Below, piece after piece: positions 44,767 through 53,425 of a DNA stretch of 64,000 bases (the first letter of the stretch is position 1; each line of letters opens with the position of its first letter). The DNA is taken from the NCBI GenBank assembly GCA_937775205.1, contig CALKBX010000018.1:52196-116195 (forward strand). Reading direction: 5' to 3'. This stretch comes from an uncultured Verrucomicrobiae bacterium. Its GTDB lineage: Bacteria; Verrucomicrobiota; Verrucomicrobiia; Limisphaerales; UBA1100. The position numbers were made by a program, and so were the translations under genes. The notes below the pieces were generated by a model. The model saw nothing but the letters and a program-made list of their open reading frames with translations, ran no database searches and was not told where the DNA came from.

Positions 44767-47567
44767 ACCGCCACTCCTTTCGGCTCGACAGCGCATAATT
44801 CTGGCTGGCTAAAAAGGATGTCCTTGAAGTCGTCATACTTCAATTTCGGCGCCGGCGGCCAAAAACGTCGCGCGCAAACATCCGCCACCACACCCCGCGC
44901 GCAATCCACCGCTGCCAACCGCACATCCGCGTCGGCCGGTGTGAGCAGCAACACGCCCGTGCCCGCCCCCACTTGGGGCAAATTGAAATATCCCAACTCG
45001 AGATCCGTGCCGTGATCCTCCTCCAACGCCCACGCGTACAGGAACAACTGCAGGTCCAGCCAAACGTGTTCCTTCCCGGCAAGATCAAACCGCGCGTAAT
45101 CCGGCACAGCATCGTCCCGGCCGGCCTTGAAACGCTGCCAGTGCTTTTTCGCCGGCAACTCGCCTTTGTTAGAGGACTTGTAATCCAGCACCCGCACCGC
45201 GCCCGTTTTTTTGTTCCGCTCAATACGGTCGATGCGCCCGACAATCTTCATGCCATTGAGCTCCTTTTCAAATTTTTCCTCCGAACCGACAATCTCCCAG
45301 CCCGCCTCGCGTTCCGCCGCCTGCACGTGCGCCGCGTGCCGCAGTCGGCGCCCGGCAATTTCCTGCTGCACTCGCAATGCCAGCGGCGGCCGCCGGCCAA
45401 ACCGCGCCTCCACCTGCCGCGCCAGTTCCTCGGAGAAAAATTTATAAATCGCCCCGGCGTCGTTCAACTCCCGAGCCTTCGGGGCCTTCCCAAAAGCATC
45501 AAGCACATCATGCACCAACCCGCCAAACCCCTTGGCATCCATCTCGCGCAAATCAAAATCCTTCGGGGCCATCTTCAAAACCTGGCGTAAATAAAACCGA
45601 TACGGACACTGAAGATAATTGCAAATGGAAGAGTTGCTCAAATGCTCCACCGTCCCGGCCCCGATTGCGGTTAGCTGCCATGGGGTTTCCCACGCGGGTG
45701 GCTGCGCCCCGGGTGGGAGCTGGGCGAACAAACGCTCCACGCGCGCAGGCAATTCTTGGTCCGCGCAACGAAACAGCAGCCGCGAAGGCTTGAGCGGTTC
45801 GCCACTGGCGCGTTGACGGCCCACAAGATAATCCACACGCCCGTTTCCGGCGCGCGAACTCAACAGCAGCTCCATCAGCCACGCGTCGCGCGCGAAGCGA
45901 TCGGCATTGGTGCACAGCCCGAGTTGTGCGCGCAGTGTATCGGGCAAAAATAAATCACCACGAATGGACTCGGGCAAGTGCTCCTCATTCACACCGGCCA
46001 CAATCAAGTACGGCGCATCCTCCCACGCCAATTCCAGCCACCCTTGGATATCCACCGCCTCCGCCATGCGCTCGGGAAACACTGCCTCGCGTCCGACGGC
46101 ATCAAGCAGCAACGCCAGCGCCTCGGCAGCGGGGGGACGTTTGCCTGAGCCCGAGGCCGCTTCCCATTCACCAAGGCGTTCCATGAACAGCCGTGCCGAT
46201 TCCAAATCCGCCGCATCACTTTCCCGACCCTCGATGAAATCGCGTCCGCCAAATGCCGCCTGCAGAAACCCCAAAAGCCCATCAGTTAACGACGTGGCGT
46301 CCAACCGCTCCAGCACCTTTTCCAACTCGACCAAAACCGTACGCGCAAGGATTCGGTTGCCCAAGTTGTCACCCTCAAAATGCAGCCGCGCTGCCGTGTC
46401 CAGCCGCGTGGGCAAATGCTCGGTGCGCATTTCATCCAGCCCACACAACAATTGCTCGGGCGCAAAATTTTCCACCACGGTTGACGCCCAGCCCCAAGCA
46501 TCAGGCATCCGCAACAGCGCATCGGCGTGGGTGAAGCTCGGCTGCCGCAGCACCTCCTCCACCGACCGCAAAAATGCCACCAACGGCGCGCGCCGCAGAG
46601 GCCGACCATCGGGATTGAAACACGGCACGCCGGTGTCGGCCAGAGTCCGCTCCAGACGCGGCGTTACGCTGGGGTCGGCCACGCCCACCGCCACACGGCA
46701 CGCACGATTTTCTCCGAACGCCTGCAATCGCACCGACACCTCCGCCGCCTGCGCAGCTTCGTCCAGCTTGGAAATCATTTGAGAATCTACCAGCGGCAAC
46801 TCGCGGTTCGCCCACTCTTCGGGGCGCGGACTTCCCCAGTCATCAAAAAGCGCTTCGCCATTTTCCGGACCGAACACCACCACCTCCACCGGCACGCCGG
46901 CGGCCGCCAGATTGTTCAGCGCCCTTTGCCCCAGCACGGGCAGATCTGGAACGCCGAGCACGGACACGCGCTGGATGCCTTCCCGCAACACCGGTGACGC
47001 CGCAGCTTGGCGCTTGGCGTCGTGCAAATCCAACTGCCCGCCCAACGCCTTGCGATAGGCGGCCTCAAGTTGTTTCAATTCGCGCCAGCGCGCCGCTTCC
47101 GGGCAGTCCTCGACCTCGGCAACGGCGGCGCAATCGAGCCCGCCCTCGGCCAGCGCGCCGCGAAGGTCGTGCAATGCCCGCGCCATTTGCCGGCGCCAAG
47201 TGAAATCCACCATTTCGGGAGGAAGCGGAAAAAGGTGTTTGTAGTTTTTCAGGTTCGCTTCGCCTAACACGCGGTTCCAAATCCACAGACACGCCAGCTC
47301 AGTAGCTGCATTTTCACATGGCCGCACAAGATGCCACGGCGTGACGGTCATCGGCGGAAACAACGCTCTGCCGCGCCTTTCCATTTCGCCTGCCAATGCC
47401 TCACGCAACCGCCGCCCCGCCTGCCGCGTGGGCAAAAGCAGCAGCCGATCACGTAAATCTGGCACGCCTTCGCCATCATCAGCCAACAGCCAATCCACCG
47501 CAGTTGTCAGCAGCGGTTGGTTCCAATGCAAATTTATCATTTCCGGTCGGTCGGCCATGGGCTTCAT
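44763..47567 (-). CDS. addB: AddB-like nuclease subunit with Fe-S cysteines
   Basis: A roughly 934-residue protein with an inactive-helicase-like core and a C-terminal PD-(D/E)XK nuclease (IVGRIDRIER, RVLDYKSSNKGE). Cysteines in SSICNYLQCPYRFYL, near the nuclease, match the iron-sulfur region of AddB. The start is uncertain: in-frame ATGs lie at 47603, 47567, 47558 and 47540; 47567 is chosen because it begins MKPMADRPEM. Divergent from the CDP-alcohol transferase gene. With the adjoining addA it forms one recombination-repair operon. Confidence 0.82.
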   Translation of the reverse strand: MKPMADRPEMINLHWNQPLLTTAVDWLLADDGEGVPDLRDRLLLLPTRQAGRRLREALAGEMERRGRALFPPMTVTPWHLVRPCENAATELACLWIWNRVLGEANLKNYKHLFPLPPEMVDFTWRRQMARALHDLRGALAEGGLDCAAVAEVEDCPEAARWRELKQLEAAYRKALGGQLDLHDAKRQAAASPVLREGIQRVSVLGVPDLPVLGQRALNNLAAAGVPVEVVVFGPENGEALFDDWGSPRPEEWANRELPLVDSQMISKLDEAAQAAEVSVRLQAFGENRACRVAVGVADPSVTPRLERTLADTGVPCFNPDGRPLRRAPLVAFLRSVEEVLRQPSFTHADALLRMPDAWGWASTVVENFAPEQLLCGLDEMRTEHLPTRLDTAARLHFEGDNLGNRILARTVLVELEKVLERLDATSLTDGLLGFLQAAFGGRDFIEGRESDAADLESARLFMERLGEWEAASGSGKRPPAAEALALLLDAVGREAVFPERMAEAVDIQGWLELAWEDAPYLIVAGVNEEHLPESIRGDLFLPDTLRAQLGLCTNADRFARDAWLMELLLSSRAGNGRVDYLVGRQRASGEPLKPSRLLFRCADQELPARVERLFAQLPPGAQPPAWETPWQLTAIGAGTVEHLSNSSICNYLQCPYRFYLRQVLKMAPKDFDLREMDAKGFGGLVHDVLDAFGKAPKARELNDAGAIYKFFSEELARQVEARFGRRPPLALRVQQEIAGRRLRHAAHVQAAEREAGWEIVGSEEKFEKELNGMKIVGRIDRIERNKKTGAVRVLDYKSSNKGELPAKKHWQRFKAGRDDAVPDYARFDLAGKEHVWLDLQLFLYAWALEEDHGTDLELGYFNLPQVGAGTGVLLLTPADADVRLAAVDCARGVVADVCARRFWPPAPKLKYDDFKDILFSQPELCAVEPKGVAV

Positions 47568-47682
47568 AAATACTGTAAAAAATTCATCACGCCAAGGATA
47601 CACACGCGCTGGGACATAGGCAGTCCCAGTAAATTCCCTTGCCTTGCAGGCGGGGGAGTTGTTGGGTACGCGGGAATTTGCT

Positions 47683-48759
47683 GTGAGTTTTCCTGTCTTG
47701 TTGATTGCCGAAGACCCCGCGTGTCACCGTACGATTACGGGGCTTTCGGTGCTCGATCGGTTGGTGATTACCGCTCATCGCGCGGGCGCGGAGGGCATCA
47801 CGATTTTGTGCGCGGGCGAACGCCCCAAGCTCACGCGCGCCGAGGCTCTGGGCATTGTCGTGAACTGGGCGAAGGAGGCACCGTCGCTGGAGGAAAACAC
47901 ACTCGTTGCCTTCGGCCAATTGGTCGTGCAATTGCCGGATTTCAAAAAAGTGCTGACCGAAGGCGGCCGGTTATATTCCGAAGCCCGCGAGCCACTGCCG
48001 TGCGGCATCGCGGCGCGATGGAAATTTTCACTGGAGGATTCGTTGCCGGATCGCCCGCGTGTTTTCGCCCAAGGCGTGGCGCGCGTGGTGAAGGATGGCC
48101 TCAGCGCCGCGCAGGCGGAGGACGCGCTGTGGGACACGATGGGCAGCCCGAGCGACGGCCTTGTGGACACGCATTTCAACCGCCCGCTGGGCCGGCCGTT
48201 GTCGCGGCTGCTCATTCACACGCGCATCACGCCCAATCAAGTTTCCATTTTCGGTATCTTGCTGGGCGTGTTCGCAGCATATTGTTTCACTCTCGGTTTG
48301 CCGAAATGGATGATTCTCGGCGCGGTGCTGCTGCAACTCTCGGCGGTGATTGGCTGTATCGACGGCGACCTTGCGCGGATGGGTTTCAAGGAAACCGCGG
48401 CCGGCAAGTGGATTGAATTCGGTGGCAACCAAATGGTTCGACTGTGCCTGTTTGCCGGCATCGGCGCGGGGGTTTACAAACTAAACGACAACAACAGCCC
48501 CGCGTTGTGGCTGGGGCTTTCGGCGGCGGCGGGCACGGTGATTTTCTTTGTGGTGATGCTGCGCGCCCACCTCCGGCTCCAACCGTTCATCAACAAAACC
48601 GCCAACCGCGATTTCTCCGTGCTACTACTCGCGCTGGCCATCGCGCAACGAGTCGATTGGTTTCTGTGGCTGGCGGCAATCGGCGTGCATTTGTTTTGGA
48701 TGGCGGCGTTGTGGGCGCTATGGGTGCAGCAGCGCGATGACGCGGAGGCGGTCGCGTGA
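47683..48759 (+). CDS. Degenerate CDP-alcohol phosphatidyltransferase with IPCT-like N-terminal domain
   Basis: About 358 residues with five to six membrane segments in the C-terminal half (TPNQVSIFGILLGVFA onward). The N-terminal half resembles the nucleotidyltransferase part of bifunctional IPCT-DIPPS enzymes (GLSVLDRLVITAHRAG). The membrane-domain motif CIDGDLAR...GKWIEFGGN should read DxxDGxxAR...GxxxDxxxD: the first and last two aspartates are replaced by G, E and N. So it has lost the standard catalytic acids or evolved another chemistry. GTG at 47683 is the chosen start; a longer TTG start at 47644 is possible. It overlaps the next gene by 4 bp. Confidence 0.7.
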   Translation: MSFPVLLIAEDPACHRTITGLSVLDRLVITAHRAGAEGITILCAGERPKLTRAEALGIVVNWAKEAPSLEENTLVAFGQLVVQLPDFKKVLTEGGRLYSEAREPLPCGIAARWKFSLEDSLPDRPRVFAQGVARVVKDGLSAAQAEDALWDTMGSPSDGLVDTHFNRPLGRPLSRLLIHTRITPNQVSIFGILLGVFAAYCFTLGLPKWMILGAVLLQLSAVIGCIDGDLARMGFKETAAGKWIEFGGNQMVRLCLFAGIGAGVYKLNDNNSPALWLGLSAAAGTVIFFVVMLRAHLRLQPFINKTANRDFSVLLLALAIAQRVDWFLWLAAIGVHLFWMAALWALWVQQRDDAEAVA

Positions 48760-49130
48760 AAAAATGGTGGCGCATCGGTTTGCTCGCCGTCGGCCTCGCG
48801 TTGTTTGCGTGGTTCATCCAACGCACCGGCTGGGCGGATATTCGCAACACGTTTGCAAAGCTCGGCCCGTGGATGTTGGTGGCGCTCGTTCCCTGCGCCG
48901 TCGTGTTCACCATCGATTGCGTGGGCTGGCGTTTCACCTTCGGCCCCACCGCGCGGAAGGGCATTCCCTTCCGCGTGGTGTGGAGCATTCGGCTCATTGG
49001 CGAGGCGATTAACAATGTGATCCCCAGCATGTACGTGGGCGGCGAGACGGTGAAAGTGGGGCTGCTCAAGCGCCGCGGCGTGCCGGTCGTCACGGCGGCC
49101 TCGGCAGCGGTGCGGTCGAAGACGGCGTAG
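48756..49130 (+). pseudogene. Lysylphosphatidylglycerol-synthase-type membrane protein, N-terminal part ended by internal stop
   Basis: The first 124 residues of a UPF0104/LPG-synthase-like membrane protein (WWRIGLLAVGLALFAWFI, then the GEAINNVIPSMYVGGE region, a typical family core). A TAG at 49128-49130 follows SAAVRSKTA, but the frame continues smoothly as SVAQSTFIAMGATVAAM. A C-to-T change in a CAG codon explains it. TAG is a natural stop elsewhere here, so recoding is unlikely. Overlaps the CDP-alcohol gene (GTG start within its TGA). Confidence 0.8.
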
Positions 49131-49157
49131 TCGGTCGCGCAATCCACCTTCATCGCC

Positions 49158-49781
49158 ATGGGCGCGACGGTGGCGGCGATGGCACTGCCCACGGAACACA
49201 CAGAAATTAAATGGGCCTTCGCCGCCATTGCGCTGTTGGCGTTCACGTGTATGGCGCTGCTCTTCCGCATCCAACGCCACGGGCTGTGCACCACGCTTAT
49301 CGGTTGGGTACGGCGGCTGGGGTTTCGGCTGAAATCACTGGCGCCCAAGGAGCAGAAAATCCGCGAGTTGGATGATGAGATTTATGTTTTTTATAATCGG
49401 GACAAAAAATATTTCCGCTGGTGCACGCTCACGTATCTCGCCGGTTGGATGTTTGATACCGTGGAAATTATGGTGGTGGCGCATCTGCTCGGCGCGCAAG
49501 TGACGTGGGCCGACGCCTTCGCCATCGAGGCCTTCATCAGCGTGGCGCGTGGGTTTAACACAGTGGTGCCCGGCGCACTGGGCGTGCAGGAATTTAGCGT
49601 GGTGGGGCTCTTCACCCTGTTCGGCTACGGGCACGAGCTGGGCGCACAATACGCGGTGGTGCGGCGCGGGCGTGATGTGATTTTCGCGGCGCTCGGCTGG
49701 CTGCTGCTTTACGTGGGCGAAGCCACCTGGAAATCGCTGCGCACGGAATCCCGGGCCGGAGGGAAATATGATGAAGGATGA
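49158..49781 (+). pseudogene. LPG-synthase-type membrane protein, C-terminal part after internal stop
   Basis: In the same frame as the upstream part. It contains the remaining membrane segments (IKWAFAAIALLAFTCMALLF, RWCTLTYLAGWMFDTVEIMVV, and the FISVARGFNTVVPGALGVQEFSV region, a family signature) and ends in a hydrophilic tail. If reinitiation at the ATG at 49158 occurred, only an incomplete bundle would be made. Whole gene length is about 341 residues, normal for the family. Members of this family move or modify lipids, or export molecules. Confidence 0.8.
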
Positions 49782-49857
49782 TCCCGCAGGCGAAGCTTGC
49801 AATCTATGATACGCTCGGACAATTATTTGCGAGTTCCGTTGTCGTTACAGTTTGCTT

Positions 49858-51678
49858 ATGCGTATTATTTTCCCAACCCTCGCCCTGCTGGTTTTTTGCC
49901 TTGGCCTGCTCGGCACGGGATGCGCTGCGCCGCGCGCCTTTAATTTGCCAGACCCTTCCGAGCCCAGCGATGCCCTGCTGATGGCACCCACCATCGCCGA
50001 TCCCATCGAGCCGGTGAACCGCGCGGCCTTCGCGCTCAATGAATTTTTGTTTGCCGTGGCCGTGGAGCCCGCCACCGGTGTTTACAACACCATCGTGCCC
50101 GAGCCCGCCCGCACGGGCATCCGCAATTTTCGTAACAACCTGTTTTATCCGCTGCGGCTCTTCAGTAATTTATTGCAGGGCAAATGGAGCGGCGCGGGCA
50201 CGGAGACCAAACGGTTCCTCATTAACACCACCCTCGGCGTGGCCGGCCTCGGCGATCCCGCCAGGCACAAGTACAAGCTCGCCTCCACCGGCGAAGACCT
50301 CGGCCAAGTGTTCGGCCATTGGGGTTGGGAATCGAAAATGTATTTGTATGTTCCTCTGCTGGGCGCCTCCTCTGAGCGTGATGCGCTCGGCAGCTTTACC
50401 GGATTGGGGCTCGACCCCGCCTCACTGGCACCCGCCGCCCGGATTGGCATGGGCTTCAACCACATCTCTTTTAGCAGCCGCACCCTACGCCAAATGCTCA
50501 AGACTGAGTACGACCCGTATGAACTCGCCAAGATGAATTATACCCTCAAGCGCGATGCCCAAGTGCGCGACCTCCAACTCGGCGGCTCCAGCGAAGACAC
50601 CGGCCAAACACAAACGCTGATGGCGATTTATTCGCGCCCAAAAAACTCAGACTTCGCCAAGCTCGCCGATGAATTGGAAGTAAAACCCACTGAATTCCTC
50701 CGCCCCCTCCCCGTTTCACTATGGCTACAAAAAAGGCCCGCGCCCATCGCGTGGATCCTCCCCGGCCTCGGCGGCCACCGCCTCAGCACACGCGCCCTCG
50801 CCCTCGCCGAACAAGCGCACACCGAAGGCTACCATGTCATCTGCATCAGCAATAATTTTAATTGGGAATTCATCCGCAGCGCCCCCGCCGATTATTTGCC
50901 CGGCTATATGCCGCACGATCTTGACGCCATCCGCGCCATCCAAAAAACCGTCACCACCGCCCTCACCGCCAAACACAGCGCGGGCCACATCACCGGCCAG
51001 TCGCTGCTCGGATTCTCAATGGGCGGCTGGTACACCCTAAACCTCGCCGCCACCAGCCCACCCGAAACCTACGAACACGCCGTCGCCATCAACCCGCCGC
51101 TCGACCTCGTGCACGGCCTCAAAGCACTCGACCGCCTTTACCGCACCCCCGGCAAAGACACCGTCGCCCTCCGCCAAATCGCACTGCTCAAGATCGCCGT
51201 TAACCAAAAGCAAACCGCCGAGCAAGGCGCCGACATGCCCTTCACCGACGCCGAAGCATCGTATCTCATCGGCCTCAGCTACCGCATCACTCTCCGCCAA
51301 GCCATCCTCTCCGGCCACCTCAATCTCGATGGACGCGACCTCCCCGCCCGCCGCCGTTTATATAACCGCGTAAACGCCCTCAGCTGGGAAGATTATTTCA
51401 CAAAAATCCTCACCCCCCATCTCGCCGCCCAATCCATCCCCGCCACCACCCTCACAAACGCCAGCGACCTCCGCCAACGTCAAGCCGCCCTCACCGCCGC
51501 CAAAAGCCTCCACCTCGTCCTCACCAGCAACGACTTCCTCCTCAGCCAAGAACATTTAGATTGGTTCCAAAAAAACTTCCCCAACCAAATCACCTACAAT
51601 AAAAAAGGCGGCCACATGGGTCAACTCTGGCAACCCAAAGTCCACCAAGCCATCAGCGAAGTAATCCGCCGGAAATAA
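49858..51678 (+). CDS. MlaA-type lipoprotein fused to alpha/beta-hydrolase
   Basis: A 606-residue outer-membrane-type lipoprotein. A signal peptide ends at the lipobox LGTGC, with C22 as the lipidated residue. Residues 40-250 match VacJ/MlaA (PIEPVNRAAFALNEFLF, RNFRNNLFYPLR, TTLGVAGLGDPA, YLYVPLLGAS), which removes phospholipid from the outer leaflet. From about 295, an alpha/beta-hydrolase follows: nucleophile S387 in GFSMGG, D559 in LVLTSNDFLL, H586 in GGHMGQ. Such a fusion is not standard for MlaA; a lipase acting on the phospholipid extracted is a plausible but untested idea. The start is the ATG at 49858. Confidence 0.78.
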   Translation: MRIIFPTLALLVFCLGLLGTGCAAPRAFNLPDPSEPSDALLMAPTIADPIEPVNRAAFALNEFLFAVAVEPATGVYNTIVPEPARTGIRNFRNNLFYPLRLFSNLLQGKWSGAGTETKRFLINTTLGVAGLGDPARHKYKLASTGEDLGQVFGHWGWESKMYLYVPLLGASSERDALGSFTGLGLDPASLAPAARIGMGFNHISFSSRTLRQMLKTEYDPYELAKMNYTLKRDAQVRDLQLGGSSEDTGQTQTLMAIYSRPKNSDFAKLADELEVKPTEFLRPLPVSLWLQKRPAPIAWILPGLGGHRLSTRALALAEQAHTEGYHVICISNNFNWEFIRSAPADYLPGYMPHDLDAIRAIQKTVTTALTAKHSAGHITGQSLLGFSMGGWYTLNLAATSPPETYEHAVAINPPLDLVHGLKALDRLYRTPGKDTVALRQIALLKIAVNQKQTAEQGADMPFTDAEASYLIGLSYRITLRQAILSGHLNLDGRDLPARRRLYNRVNALSWEDYFTKILTPHLAAQSIPATTLTNASDLRQRQAALTAAKSLHLVLTSNDFLLSQEHLDWFQKNFPNQITYNKKGGHMGQLWQPKVHQAISEVIRRK

Positions 51679-51836
51679 ATCGGCCGAGCCAACACAGCAT
51701 GGATACGAAATGACAATCACCATCCTGCTCATTCTGACGATCCTTGCCCCCTCCTTTCCTGCAACTTGTGCCCGCTCGGTCGCCTTCGGCGGCGGGGCCG
51801 ATTAATCGATCCTGTCAAAGAAAACCCAAATAAAAA

Positions 51837-52013
51837 ATGCTAAAGAAATATACAAAATATGTGGCCACCGCGTTTGCTGTGGCTTCCCTCTCCACATTCA
51901 TGATTGGCTGTGGAGGAGACGGTCTGAGCGACGAAGAGTTGGAGGGTCCTAGTGATCCTGACCAAAGCGAAGATGGAGATGCCGATGAAGAAGGTGAAGA
52001 AGACGGCACCTAA
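51837..52013 (+). CDS. Small acidic lipoprotein
   Basis: A 58-residue protein (MLKKYTKYVATAFAVASLST at its start) with a lipobox FMIGC. The mature part is almost entirely acidic (SDEELEGPSDPDQSEDGDADEEGEEDGT), so only a short anchored acidic tail is exposed. It could bind calcium or act as a spacer, but no homologue is recognised. A perfect terminator follows 32 bp later, supporting a real transcription unit. Region 51679-51836 upstream has no other clear gene. Confidence 0.6.
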   Translation: MLKKYTKYVATAFAVASLSTFMIGCGGDGLSDEELEGPSDPDQSEDGDADEEGEEDGT

Positions 52014-52044
52014 GTCGAATCCAAACAAATAAAAACACATTAAG

Positions 52045-52073
52045 AAAGCCCCCCGGAAACGGGGGGCTTTTTT
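52045..52073 (+). terminator. Strong rho-independent terminator after the small lipoprotein
   Basis: AAAGCCCCCC at 52045-52054 pairs perfectly with GGGGGGCTTT at 52061-52070 around GGAAAC, followed by more T. Confidence 0.95.
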
Positions 52074-52104
52074 GGGTTCAGTCGAAGCGGATTTGCCCCC
52101 AATC

Positions 52105-52138
52105 TCATAAGCCCTCCCGTTTCCGGGAGGGCTTATGA
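52105..52138. repeat. Perfect 15-bp inverted repeat hairpin
   Basis: TCATAAGCCCTCCCG at 52105-52119 is complementary to 52124-52138 with a 4-base loop. No T-tract follows, so it may be a weak terminator for the convergent prepilin-like gene or a structural element. Confidence 0.7.
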
Positions 52139-52149
52139 TTGGGTTGATT

Positions 52150-53016
52150 CTAATTGTAGAAACGGCTAATCTGTTTATTCGGGGAAGTCAAGTGGCCACC
52201 AGTTTGTTGACTGGTGGTGACTTTGGCTTTCTCCCACTGGGCACCATCACCCTGCACAACGGCTCCGCCTGAGGTGGACCAGTTACCGGTACCTGCATCG
52301 AGACCGCTTATCCGGCACTCTTTCCAGCCGGTAGTCGGGCCGTTGAATACACTGTTATTGCCGGTGAGATACAATGATTTACCAACTCTGCTGAAAACGC
52401 CTCGAAGTTTCCCACGGGGCATTATAGCGTACTGATGCCCATCACCGTTCACGTTGCGGGTGAAGTGCAGGAGCGTTTCGGGAGTTTGGTCGTCACCCAT
52501 CAAGTGATGACCGTAACTGCCGGCGGTATTCCGCACATAGTGCATTCCTTCGGTGGCGCCAAATTGCTTGGAGAGCGTAAGAGACCCCCATTTGCCGCCA
52601 TCGAGTTTGCCTTGGGTGTGATCCTTTTGATTGGCGGATTTCACCTTTGGATCGGAAGGGGAGGCAATCATCTTGGAGCTATCCAAATCGCGGCGGATTG
52701 ATGCTCCGCAGAGGATGAAGCGAATATCGTGCCCACCTCGACCAGAAAGATGCGCCGTTGTTGTGCCTCTGTAATCAGCAGCATACAAGTCCCAGCACTC
52801 GACATCCTGCAACAACCAGGGGAATGCTCCGGCATCACCCGCTAAGCCGATGTAAGCCTTAGTCATTTGGCCGATATTGTTGGAACATTTGAGGCGGTTG
52901 GCCTTTTTCTTGGCTTTAGCCAAGACTGGAAGGAGCATGCTGGCCAAGATGCCAATAATGGCTATGACCACTAGCAACTCGATGAGGGTAAATCCCTTGT
53001 TGATTTGTTTTTTCAT
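52150..53016 (-). CDS. Type IV prepilin-like/major pseudopilin protein
   Basis: A 288-residue protein with the class III leader [19 protein letters not shown] before F is the prepilin peptidase site, and the following E5 (GFTLIE) is present. The globular part is diverse and carries glycine/asparagine-rich segments, with no obvious pilin C-terminal cysteine pair. In Verrucomicrobiota such proteins are numerous and mostly uncharacterised; they may form type II secretion pseudopili or surface proteins. The start is MKKQINKG at 53016; the longer upstream frame is not used. The gene is transcribed away from the AraC-type regulator, and a 35-bp repeat lies 128 bp upstream of its start. Confidence 0.82.
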   Translation of the reverse strand: MKKQINKGFTLIELLVVIAIIGILASMLLPVLAKAKKKANRLKCSNNIGQMTKAYIGLAGDAGAFPWLLQDVECWDLYAADYRGTTTAHLSGRGGHDIRFILCGASIRRDLDSSKMIASPSDPKVKSANQKDHTQGKLDGGKWGSLTLSKQFGATEGMHYVRNTAGSYGHHLMGDDQTPETLLHFTRNVNGDGHQYAIMPRGKLRGVFSRVGKSLYLTGNNSVFNGPTTGWKECRISGLDAGTGNWSTSGGAVVQGDGAQWEKAKVTTSQQTGGHLTSPNKQISRFYN

Positions 53017-53143
53017 GGTTTGTTTTTTGTTCTGGGTTACACGCCTTCGCATTGCTCTAGCGCGGCAGAACCGCCATACGACGGCTCCGTTCAAGCATTG
53101 TTTCGCAAGTCCTGTGCCAACTTGATTTAGGCTCATTTCTTGT

Positions 53144-53178
53144 GCAGGCTGGCCGAAAAATTGTAGAATCTGGCCATC
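53144..53178 (+). repeat. 35-bp direct repeat, copy 1 (prepilin side)
   Basis: The sequence starts GCAGGCTGGCCGAAAAATTG and ends in AGAATCTGGCCATC. It matches copy 2 at 53390-53424 at 32 of 35 positions, in the same orientation, 246 bp apart. The 53017-53425 gap has no gene; it is AT-rich around 53240-53330 and may be a shared promoter region for the divergent prepilin and regulator genes. Confidence 0.85.
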
Positions 53179-53389
53179 TATAGGGGAAAGGCTGAAAAGA
53201 CCTCATTGTGATCGCGTGATTAATTGACGGATTGCGCATTTTTAACGCAGAGAGTGGGGTTATTGTGACGGTTCCCGGGAGGCAGGGTTAAGGGCTTGAA
53301 ATGTGAGGGCGTTGTTGAAATTTCATGTATTCGAAGTGCATGAGTTGCTCGGTCGCTTCGGCGGCGGTAAATCAACATTTGGGTCTTGA

Positions 53390-53424
53390 GCAGACTGGCC
53401 AAAAAATTGTAGAATCTAGCCATC
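53390..53424 (+). repeat. 35-bp direct repeat, copy 2 (regulator side)
   Basis: GCAGACTGGCCAAAAAATTG...AGAATCTAGCCATC, ending one base before the ATG of the PAS-AraC gene at 53426. It carries an internal GGCC at both ends of copy 1, partially lost in copy 2. Position suggests an operator, roadblock or leader element of the regulator gene. See copy 1. Confidence 0.85.
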
Positions 53425-53425
53425 A

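Noticed and set aside
51710..51805. A 31-codon open frame with a hydrophobic start
   Set aside because: Too short, no ribosome site or conservation evidence, overlaps a GC-rich stretch.
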